Source: Vitellaria paradoxa (Eukaryota; Streptophyta; Magnoliopsida; Ericales; Sapotaceae). From it: DNA of 64,000 nt. The notes under the pieces are model-generated. The model worked only from the letters and a program-made list of their open reading frames with translations. It was not told the DNA's origin and made no database searches. Both the position numbers and the translations under genes were made by a program. The stretch is from assembly GCA_019916065.1 (NCBI GenBank), contig CM034237.1, positions 27,099,783-27,163,782 on the forward strand, in the 5' to 3' direction. Within the stretch, counting starts at the first letter, position 1, and each line of letters starts with the position of its first letter. This document shows, piece by piece, positions 54,765-64,000 of this stretch.

Positions 54765-56698
54765 TCATGACACTGAAGGATGTTTTACTCTGAAGTATAA
54801 AATTCAATTCAACTTATACTTACAAAAAAAAAAAAAAGGTATAAAATTCAAGACTTGATCGACAGTGGATGGAATGTAGTTTAAGAACTATCATTATTTT
54901 ATGTATTTGTTTAAGCAAAACAAGTCAATGAATGTAAGTACATGATAATTACAGTTCAACGATTGCATGCTCTAATCAAATAGTGGAAGTACCATGAAAT
55001 AATAGATGTTGAGTGCCTTTTGAACCACTCAAGCGATAATAAGGCAATTTAGAATAATTGAGTGAAGAGTGAATTATTAAGAAGATCGTGGGAAATGACA
55101 AAGAAGAAGAAGTTGAAACAATAGTTCTGCATTAGAGCCTTCTCACCCAAAAATGCACTTCAACTAACATTAATATTACATAATTTTCCTATTATAAAAT
55201 GAGAGCATTACACTAAAACATCTTAATCTACTAAAATTAGAGATGAGATTCAAGGAGATATCAATTTCAAAAGAAAACAAGTAACATTGGAGTCATATTT
55301 TACTAAGGCTCCTATTTGAGTCATGTATATATCATTTTGATGGGTGTTATAATGTCTCCACTGAACCCTCAAACCTTCCTTACAAAAGACCAAAAGATTG
55401 CCAATTTGACTTTAGCTCTCAACAATGTACTCACTTATGTCCCTACATCCCAACTTAGCCATATATTGCATACTTGCCATCAAGCATCTCAGACCTTTAA
55501 CACAGACAAAGACCGTTACACTGAATTTCAAGAATGCCATCAACCTGAACTTCTAGTCTTAAGCCAACCCTTCAGTTTCTTCACCCAAACACTGCTACAA
55601 CATCTAGACTACCAAGCATCTAGTTCTAGCATGCCACCTAGGACATTTGCTATGATAACCCAACCTCCATATCTTTTACCCAACAACCTGTCACATCAAC
55701 AACAAGCACCTCTGTTCTAACCATATACATCAATAGAACTGGTCGTAGCCCATAAGATTAGGAATAATGAGAACACCGTGAAAATTAATTCTAATACCTA
55801 TGTCTATCGAAATATGGAATTCCAGAACCTATGCTTCTATCTGAATCTGAGACTGCCTCCCAACTTCTCAGAATCTTTCTCATCTACTCCCACTACACCA
55901 ACATGGTGGTATGCACTCCAAAAGCAGAAGACAGATAATCATCCTTAGTCCTAACTCAAGCCAAGAAGAATCTTTCCTAATTTGGCTTGTACTTGGACTA
56001 AAGCTTATTAGCAACTTCTTGCTGCATAATGGATTGTACCATTACCATACCGAACACCGACACCACCTTTCTCTTGCTCTTACGATCCTTCAAAGAGTTG
56101 TGCATATCATGGAGGATCACTGGGTCATGACACTAAAGGATGTTTCACTCTGAAGTATAAAATTCAATTCAACTTATACTTACAAAAAAAAAAAAGTATA
56201 AAATTCAAGACTTGATCGACAGTGGATGGAATGTAGTTTAAGAACTATCATTATTTTATGTATTTGTTTAAGCAAAACAAGTCAATGAATGTAAGTACAT
56301 GATAATTACAGTTCAATGATTGCATGCTCTAATCAAATAGTGGAAGTACCATGAAATAATAGATGTTGAGTGCCCTTTGAACCACTCAAGCGATAATAAG
56401 GCAATTTAGAATTATTGAGTGAAGAGTGAATTATTAAGAAGATCATGGGAAATGACAAAGAAGAAGAAGTTGAAACGATAGTTCTGCATTAGAGCCTTCT
56501 CACCCAAAAATGCACTTCAACTAACATTAATATTACATAATTTTCCTGTTACAAAATGAGAGCATTACACTAAAACATCTTAATCTACTAAGATTAGAGA
56601 TGAGATTCAAGGAGATACCAATTTCAAAAGAAAACAAGTAACATTGGAGTCATATTTTGCTAAGGCTCCTATTTGAGTCATGTACATATCATTTTGAT
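54765..56698 (+). pseudogene. Tat-type Ty3/gypsy gag fragment with partial tandem duplication
   Basis: A plus-strand reading in the unique part (55344-56124) contains NMEFQNLCFYLNLRLPPNF and then CAYHGGSLGHDTKGCFTLK at about 56097-56153. The latter matches the conserved C-x-Y-H-G-x-x-G-H-D-T-x-x-C block near the end of Tat/Ogre-type gag, followed by DLIDSGWMEF. About 575 bp from GGTCATGACACT recur at 54765-55343 and 56125-56698. The duplicated block begins inside the GHDT motif, so it is a partial gene duplication, not a pair of LTRs. Stops are frequent. Confidence 0.6.
54795..54851 (+). mobile_element. Mini-retroposon: 16 nt plus poly(A), 13-bp target duplication
   Basis: GTATAAAATTCAA at 54795-54807 and 54839-54851 flank TTCAACTTATACTTAC and an A-run. 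The same insertion is at 56155-56208 in the duplicated copy. Poly(A) and a 13-bp duplication are marks of LINE-type target-primed insertion of a very short RNA. Confidence 0.6.
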
Positions 56699-57650
56699 GT
56701 ATAAAAAATTTATTGTTTTATATATTAAGTGGGACATATGTGTTTTTTTTAAATGTATTGTCTTATAAATTTAGGAAATTATTAACTTACCACAGTGATC
56801 CTAAATTGGGACTGATCAAAAGTATTATTTAATCAAGGTTATTAGTTTATCAAGTATTAATTGAGATTGTACTGTATATGAACAATTATTGACTAGCCTA
56901 ATAAATATTTAAAGAAATAATTTTCATAACATGTAATGATGAATCTCTACTTATTTTGGCAATACCTACTTTTAAGTATTTTTAATTTTATTCTATAACA
57001 AAATAATTATTCGTAAACAAATCAAATATAAAAAAAATATATAACTAAGTTACTTACTAATACATGATGGATTTCTAATAATTGTTAACACAATAGAGGA
57101 GCAAAATGTAATCAAGAATTTTAAATAATTATTTTTATGTATTGTTTTTTAATTTATCATAAGAAATCAATCAAATTTAGAAAAGAAATTGGTATTGATT
57201 TAAATCATATTTGAATAATTCTACTTACTTAAATTTACCAAATCTTTGAACAACAACCTTATAGTGCAAACAAATCGCAAAAGCAACGTGAAAAGAACTA
57301 ACCTAAACTGTTGAATTAGTGTGAAATATTTTGAAAATCTATTTAACAAGCACATAACAACTATATTAATATATATCTTGTTGTATTAACAGGAAAAAAA
57401 ATTAAAAAGGCCATTGAACGAGTAGAAAATTGAATGTAAAAAAACTCCAAAAATGTTAAAGAACCTATTGAATGCCCCTTCAAGTAAGCAGTCAACTTCA
57501 AAACTAATGTTAAGTCAGCAATAATCCTTTTCAACTTCCCATTTACCGAAAAAAAAATCATTTTCAACTTCATAACCTTCATTTTTTCTCAGACCCAAAC
57601 ATAACATAAGATCTTCAAATTTTCTCTTCCCAGACCAAGAAATCAAAACT
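56699..57650. other. AT-rich sequence, no gene recognised
   Basis: No conserved protein motif on either strand, no long repeat shared with the rest of the window. A minus-strand open stretch at 57582-57361 has no recognisable features. Confidence 0.5.
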
Positions 57651-57723
57651 TGCGATGAGCGTGGATCGAACACATGACCTTCAAATCTTTAGTCTGACTC
57701 TCTCCTAATTGAGCTATCCCCGC
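57651..57723 (-). tRNA. tRNA-Phe-like gene, anticodon AAA, possibly a pseudogene
   Basis: The minus strand gives a 73-base cloverleaf starting GCGGGGATAGCTCA, with anticodon loop CTAAAGA, T-loop GTTCGATCC and end ATCGCA. It is the plant nuclear tRNA-Phe with about eight differences, all transitions (G to A or C to T). The wobble base is changed: anticodon GAA becomes AAA. Conserved G18 is A. A TTTT tract four bases after the 3' end could end RNA polymerase III transcription. The transition pattern fits methyl-cytosine decay of a silenced copy. Confidence 0.8.
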
Positions 57724-58164
57724 AGTTGAATTTATAAAATATATCCATAAGAAATAAAGTGCCACCACTTGACAGTAAAGGCTTGCTTAGAGGATGAGAG
57801 ATGTTTACATGTACGCATATATAATATTATAAGCCCATAGTGAAAGTAATAAATTTTAAAAAAAAATAATAAAATAAAAGGCTTGTGAAATATCTATGTA
57901 TAAAATTTTTTGTTTATTTAAGTAAAAATATATATTTGAGATTTTATATAGTTTCTTGCAAGTTTTACAGTTAATTCTTAGGTTAGAACCTTCAATTGTG
58001 TGAGATATAAACCTAGTTGACATTTTTTAATTTATATACATTCTTTTGAATTCATATTATTATGAGATACTTTCGATTGGGTTGTATGAACAGAGTTTAA
58101 CCCAATATGTTATTCTTTTGGAGCATAATTGTCTAGTTAGTGGCCAAGACTTGATATATGAATC
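57724..58164. other. AT-rich sequence, no gene recognised
   Basis: Nothing identifiable between the tRNA-like gene and the Athila-family LTR. No target duplication of the LTR is found at its right edge (GAATC against AGTTT beyond the LTR). Confidence 0.5.
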
Positions 58165-60017
58165 TGATTGCACTTGAAAAGTGCTATTACAAACTCCACT
58201 TTTGTATAACTTTTGATGCATTTAAGTAGTTTATTTTGAAGTTTTATTATTATTTTCTTAATTGCAGGAAAAAGGGTAAAATAAGTGAGATTAGCAATGA
58301 TGAAAGTGGCAGCCGAGGAGAGAAAAAGGGTCCGAAGTTCAAAATAGTTGAAGTGGTGTGCAGCTGAAGTTCCAGCTCGACACCTTGTCAGTATTTAGAC
58401 CATAACTTTTCACTCACAACTCGGATTGACCTGATTCTTTTTGGGTTGGAAAGAAGACTCAAAGGGCTACAACTTTCGTGCTTTAGCCGAAGCCTGAATC
58501 GATCGTTTGCGAGGTCAAAAATCGCAGTGGAAGTTGAGGACAGAAAGCTGTCAGAAGCAGCAAACGAGAAGCAGAACTTGAAGAACAAAGTTTCTGTGGT
58601 CCGGACCACCTGCCAAACGGTCCGGACCACAGTGTGTTATGCGCGCGCGGCTTCACTCCGTCTTTTAGGGTTTTCTTTACAACTTCTTTATAACATCTGC
58701 TACATGGCCGACCCAAGGGAGCCCTAGTTGTTAGTTCTACATACTTTAGGAACCTCTTTTTCATATTTTCAGATACTTTGAGAGTTTTAGAATAGTTTTT
58801 TTTTAGAGAGTTTTCAATTACTTGTCTTGTTTATGGAGTTGTTCGATGTTTGGTTATTCGTCGTTGCACTGCTCTTTCATTACGTAGTTTCAGATTTGCT
58901 TGCCGTGTAAGTTGACTTTCGTTTCGTTAATTTAATATATGATTTATTATTTTCTAGTGGTAGATCTAATGTTTATGCTTTCATTTATTGCTTTTGTTTT
59001 GTTTAAAATCATGCTAGCGTAGAAACCCTAGTTCTTGATTCAACGAATCAAGAAAGGGTAGTTTACTCTGATCTATGGGATGTGCGTAGACCCTTCGCAT
59101 GGTTTGCGAAAGCTCATGCGAAGGGATCTACACTTTTTAAAACCTAATTCAGTTCTTTCAAAAACTTTCGAAAACGAAAACCTTTGACTATATTCTCTGT
59201 AATCACTGGTAAGGGTTTTCGATTAAAATTTTCTCAATAATTTTGAAGAACTGAAAATTCAGATTTTGAATCCTAATTTGAATTAGTTTATTTCAGAAAC
59301 ATTCGAAAACGAAAACCTTTGACTATATTCTCTGTAATCACTGGTAAAGGTTTTCGATTAAAACTTTCTTAATAATTTTGGATAAACTAGAAGAATTGGA
59401 TTTGAATCCGAATTCGAATAGGATTGTTTGAAAACCCTTCGAAAACAGAAGTTTTTGACTATATTCTCTGTAATCACTGGTAAAAGCTTTTGATTAAAAC
59501 TTTCTCAATAATTTTCGAATAAATCCTAATTTAGGTTTTAACGCAAGTATTACAACTCATCCCATAGTGAAGACGTAAACTACTCGGAATTGATAGTTGG
59601 ATCAAGGACTTCTTAAATTTATTTGCTTATTAATTGAATTGCCTTTGTTTGATTTAATTGAAGTATTTACATTGTAGTTTTTAGATTAGATTATTTTGCT
59701 GCGCATTTAAATTAGGAAAAATTCGTTTAGCTAATATTTTATTCCTTGAAATCAAAAATCAAAAAATCAAATTGCTAAAATTTTGTTAATAGGTTGTTAA
59801 GTTGTTTTAATTTGAATTTTAAATTTGCAAAACCCTAGGAATTAGTTTTAATTAATCTACAACTTAGTTTACATTCAAATTTAGGATTTCCATTTTAACC
59901 TAGAAACTAAATAACGTAGGCTCCTTGTGAATTCGACCTCGGACTCACCGAGTTAAAACTACACCGCACACCCTTGCACTTGGGGGTTAATTTAGACGCA
60001 TTTTCTAATAGCGGTCA
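58165..60017 (+). repeat. Athila-family LTR, plus orientation (1853 bp)
   Basis: Begins TGATTGCACTTGAAAAG and ends AGCGGTCA; aligned with 3962-5459 in opposite orientation. It is longer mainly because a 135-bp unit is present three times. After its end, AGTTTTTGCTCC resembles the start of the Athila primer-site region and then stops matching. It is probably a truncated element rather than a clean solo LTR. Confidence 0.85.
59167..59530 (+). repeat. Triplicated about 135-bp unit inside the Athila-family LTR
   Basis: Units start with TTCGAAAAC at 59167, 59302 and 59438. Each has TTTTTGACTATATTCTCTG or CCTTTGACTATATTCTCTG and GTAATCACTGGTAA. The LTR at 3962-5459 has a single unit (about 4610-4680, complement). 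Confidence 0.9.
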
Positions 60018-60761
60018 AGTTTTTGCTCCAATTATTTGCATAGCTCTGATTAAGAACATTTTTATTGTGATTGAATGTGTTTGCATGCGTTTTTGTCTAC
60101 ATTCAAAGTAATGGGGATTTGGGGCGTGACAAATACTTTTAGAGACTTAAGTGCTTAAGCACCAGTGTCGACTTCTTCAATGGTGTAAGTGCCTAAGTAC
60201 AAGACTATACACCATAATACCCCCTAAATGACATAAGTACTTAAGTGCAAGTCAATCCATTAGACTAGAGTGAATCTTCTTTACGACATAAGTGTCTAAG
60301 TGTCAATCCAAACTCCTTTATAGGCATTCATCAGCCTACACCCATAGAGACATAAATGCCTAAATGATTTTCTCAACTTCCCTAGTGGCATAAGTACCTA
60401 AGCACTAGCCTGCATCTCTGGACGACATAACTGTCAAAGTGCCAATCAATCTATCAAACTTGAGCAAGACTCCCTCAAGTCAAATGCAAGGCACTAACTC
60501 ACATTAAGAGCTAGGCTTCTCCTAGGATTAGGTGTAAGGCACCAATCCAGCATAACAGAGTTAGGCTCTACTTGACTTGTATGTGGCATAAGCATCAAGA
60601 TGCAATTGATCCCTACTTGACATATTTGACGTTACCATTGAGACATAAGACACCAGGTTCTGCCCATTGAGTCGTTACTTGATCTCAAGCAACTCACTGT
60701 TAACCCTTCCACATTCACACACATCCTTAGACAACCCACTAGAACTGATAATGACAACTAA
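60018..60761. repeat. Tat-like LTR fragment with TAAGTGCCTAAGTGC repeats
   Basis: After about 110 bp of unassigned sequence and a GGGGCGTGACA string (60120-60130), seven irregular units of GACATAAGTGCCTAAGTGC occur. They start near 60143, 60184, 60230, 60284, 60349, 60389 and 60424. The segment to 60550 has AAGGCACTAACTC...GAGCTAGGCT strings comparable with 9730-10010. No gene. Confidence 0.5.
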
Positions 60762-63700
60762 TGTAACGCTCCAAATTTTCACATCTCAAGAACTCAGAAG
60801 TCACTTGACATCGGTTAATGGGACTGGATAAAATAAAGAAAATGTATCATGTTTCTAAGTTAAGTCAATGGGCATGACTTTAAAAGTCAAATGTTGAGGT
60901 CAATTTATACAATGTAAATAATAAATAAAATTTAAAAGAAACTAATACATCCCTCAAACATATATAAAATAAATAATTTGAAGTAATATATTATTAAGCG
61001 AAAGTAGTTTTACAATCAATTCCAACATTTCAAATGATTACAAAAGTCTAAGTAATAAAATACCTATAAGTAGCATATAAGTTGAATTGTCGTTAGTTAA
61101 ACTAAATATGCAACCAACTCCTTTAGGAAGATCATTAGCTGTAAACATATTATTACTTGAAAAATCTTATCTCATAATAGAGTAAGCTTACTAAAACACA
61201 GTAGTCAAAACCTCCTATAGTACCTATATAATGGTAATACTCTTTATTGGATGGTCCAGTCATAGATATTGTGATCATATAACATGACATAAATGTAGTA
61301 GATAACATAATTTACAAAAAATTGAACAAAAATTTTGTAAATGGAAATTTAAATCAGATAGAATGGTTCATAATAGTATTAAAAAAAATTCAATTTTCGT
61401 AGTTAAATATATCTTTCCAAGTGTTATATTCAAGAGTATTTGGAAATTAAACTTTCGATATTTCAATCCTATCATCCAATCTACCTGCAACCTACCTTCC
61501 AACCATAGGAAATAGTAAATTCTAGCAACCATAGATATAAAAGTATGTGAGTCCATCACACTCCTCATAACCTAATCATACACACAATGTTTATTTTAGG
61601 GTCCATGCACCATGAACTTACCACCCTCACAATATACACAGCACCTTTCATGGACCACCACCACTACTAGCTGGTATGTTGGTTCGCCATAACCAAACAT
61701 AATGCAGTCACCGACTGTGTCACACCTTGGATCTCGTAACCCAAGGAGTGAACACTAATTACATGCAATCATATACAAACCTCCACTAAACCCTTATCAA
61801 AATTGTACAATCACTCTAGAGCAGATATTTAAAATAAAATAATAATAAAGTCATGCTCTTAGTTAGGCAACAATGCTCTAATATACAATAAGGATTCAAC
61901 CAGCCTAATATAACCTAACCTAATAAACATGTACAACTTGCTACTCCATCGAGGGCTTTAAATACATACTTAGTTAATCTAAGATGAAATAGAAGGATAA
62001 CATAAAACTCTAAATCAAACTTTTCACTCGCAGGCCCATCTTAAACATGCAATCCCAACTGTAGGAGAGTAAGGACTAATCCACGCGTGCCTACTTTAAC
62101 ACACAAGTACACAATATATGTCCTAGCATGCTACTATTATGAACATACTATATAATAATGCATTTCACTCACAACATGCCATTTCATGTTTTAACATGCC
62201 ACCAACGAAAACATATCAAACAACAATATATTTTACTTATGAACCAGATTTTTTTTTTTTTTTGGTAATTTAAATACCTCTTACCTTATCAATAAAGTTG
62301 TAACTCTTCACACACATATCCTATATTATTTAAACCAAGCTAATCATATTATTTGTATCAAAGTGTCAAAGAAAATTCAATCAAACTTCCATAATCAAGA
62401 GCAACTATTTATAATTTCTACTACTGCTCTCTTTCATCTCAATATATAACGAAATAATGTTTCACCTCATCTACCTAATTCTGTTTAAATAATATATATA
62501 CCTCACAAACTTACTATGCAACCACATTTAACATCACACCAATAGTCGGGCATCCTAATTTTATTCTTTTTATCACGTTATCAACTTCATACCTATCGCC
62601 TCTTTACATTATGTCATCACTATTGATCAATCATTGCTCTAAAATTTCCATTTGCTTAAACCATTTTTTTTTTAAAAACTCATTCCTTATTGAAAATATT
62701 TTAAAAGAAATCCAAGCACTTCATTTAAATATGCTACCTTAGAAATAAACTTAGAAAAGTCAATATTAATAGTTACATAGGGGTAAAGTTTCTAATCCGA
62801 GCACAAGAGTTAAAAAGGGAGTGTGCACAGGTGTGGACGTCTGGGCACATAGAGTAGGCTAGGCACACAAGAATGGGCATCCGGGCGCATGGACCTTATG
62901 CACCAGAATGCTAGTTCGGTTTATTCTTCGTTATTTCAATTTCCAACTTGTTTCTTTTGGTTTAAATCCAATGTTATCCATATTTACATTTGTTTTCAGT
63001 CTTTAACAGTATATATGGACACAATCATAACATCAATTTAGCAATCAAATCAAATTTGCAATACCAATCCATTTTACTATTCATTATAGTCTTCCTCAAT
63101 TCATCACACACATATATAATTTATATATTTACACATAACAAGTATCTGGAATTTCCTCGTTTAAGCATAAATGAACTACATCAATCTAGAACATGCTATA
63201 AACACAAAAGTAACTAGATGAAAGAAGAAAGCATGTAACCCTTACCTCAGTTGCTTGTAAAATGAAGAATAGTAAGCCAGGAAGTTTTCGAAAATGCTTG
63301 AAAGCTACTATGACCAATTCAAGCAACCCAGCATCAATCTAATACTAATGCTCTTAATCTATTTCTAATTGAACATCTGAAATAAATTAGAAGGTCAATT
63401 TGGTGTAATTTTTCCCACACAATCTCCTTTCTCTTTCTTTCTTACTCGGTCTCTTTCTTGTCAACAACCCAAACCTATACACATATATATAACTACAAGT
63501 TTTGTAATGAAATAAAAGAAAGGCCAACTAAGGACATGACAATGGTTGGTGACTTGATGGCAATAAAATAGACTAGAGTGGCATGACATGAAAGGTTCAG
63601 CCAAAAATTAGAAAAACAAACATCTTGACCTGACACACAGTAGACTCACCCTAGGCACACAGAGAGGAGAGGGCGAGCACACAGGGAGGCTAGGCCAAGT

Positions 63701-63954
63701 GCACGGATGCCAAGAGGTAGGCATCCGGGCCAGCAACACTTAGCTAGTTTTGAATAAAAAGAATAAATTAAAAAAGATAAGTCTAAAATCATAGATTTTG
63801 ATCTCAAAAATGACATCAATTGGCCTAAACTAAGTTGCCATGACGTTGGGTAAACTGTATTACAGGGCAAGTCTTCTTGGGTACCAATGTGCTAAATCAC
63901 ATTTTGATGTATTTATAAATAAAATAATATTTTTTGAAAGTGTAGATTGTCACA
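60762..63954 (-). repeat. Probable chromovirus solo LTR (3.2 kb), minus orientation
   Basis: Minus-strand start TGTGACAATCTACAC (63954) and end GGAGCGTTACA (60762), the terminal pattern of chromovirus LTRs. AACTA occurs at 63955-63959 and at 60756-60760, one base off the LTR edge, a possible target duplication. A minus-strand TATA region (TATATATATG, about 63484-63493) is followed by a GA-rich leader near 63440. Two related GC-richer blocks contain GGCATCCGGGC (62875 and 63720). No coding sequence. Confidence 0.55.
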
Positions 63955-64000
63955 AACTATAGAGCCATACAAAAACAGTAGAACTACCCCTCAACCAATA

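Noticed and set aside
54765..56698. A short LTR retrotransposon with 575-bp LTRs
   Set aside because: No TG...CA ends, no primer site, and the repeat edge splits a gag motif.
58388..58764. Three open frames of 80-93 codons on both strands
   Set aside because: All lie inside the Athila-family LTR, which is non-coding in the family, and the other LTR copy does not conserve them.
60762..63524. Alternative right end of the solo LTR at ...GGCCA followed by ACTAA, identical to the left flank ACTAA
   Set aside because: It would leave only about 35 bp upstream of the TATA region, too little for an LTR promoter; the TGTGAC start at 63954 fits better. A 5-bp match in 3 kb can occur by chance.
1..64000. 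Organelle DNA insertions, rRNA genes or an intact host gene
   Set aside because: No rRNA, plastid or mitochondrial gene motif was recognised, and no complete open gene with exon structure was found.

Overview
This is AT-rich nuclear DNA from a flowering plant, most likely a eudicot; the species cannot be read from the sequence. The evidence is Athila-type and Tat-type Ty3/gypsy elements, chromovirus and Ty1/copia retrotransposons with tRNA-Asp or tRNA-iMet primer sites, CACTA, hAT, Mutator-like and PIF/Harbinger-like elements, and spliced exon fragments of a TDP2-like gene. No intact protein-coding host gene is visible. Almost every base belongs to a mobile element, a nested element or a decayed gene fragment.

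Layout. 1-5459: 5' half of an Athila-like element on the minus strand, inserted into a Ty1/copia reverse transcriptase whose remnant is 5460-6200. 6230-15700: several LTRs, one of them (8447-12320) nested in another with a 5-bp target duplication. 15709-18391: a decayed hAT-like transposon with 8-bp target duplication. 18795-26624: a complete but broken Ty1/copia element (minus strand) whose gag is interrupted by a deleted chromovirus (22787-26314).

26700-37555: a large imperfect inverted duplication. Its arms carry an unidentified membrane-protein-like fragment. Its centre carries a TDP2-like exon and a fold-back Mutator-like element (29755-33524) with TIRs of about 1.3 kb and a 9-bp target duplication. 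The two arms serve as empty-site controls for one another and date several MITEs and a solo LTR. 37560-41440: duplicated flank of the TDP2-like pseudogene, a chromovirus LTR fragment, a tandem repeat and the last TDP2-like exon, split by a hAT MITE.

41718-53530: a gag-only Ty1/copia family (TR-GAG-like). One plus-strand copy is split by a CACTA element. A minus-strand array follows in LTR-gag-LTR-gag-LTR order. Between them lie further TDP2-like exons, one split by a hAT MITE. 53531-57650: the end of another copia element and a partly duplicated Tat-type gag. 57651-57723: a tRNA-Phe-like gene whose anticodon reads AAA. 58165-60017: a second Athila-family LTR. 60018-63954: a Tat-like repeat region and a probable chromovirus solo LTR.

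The elements do not form a pathway. The biology is structural: nested insertion, inverted duplication and exon scattering around a former TDP2-like locus, including long inverted repeats that could make hairpin RNA if transcribed.
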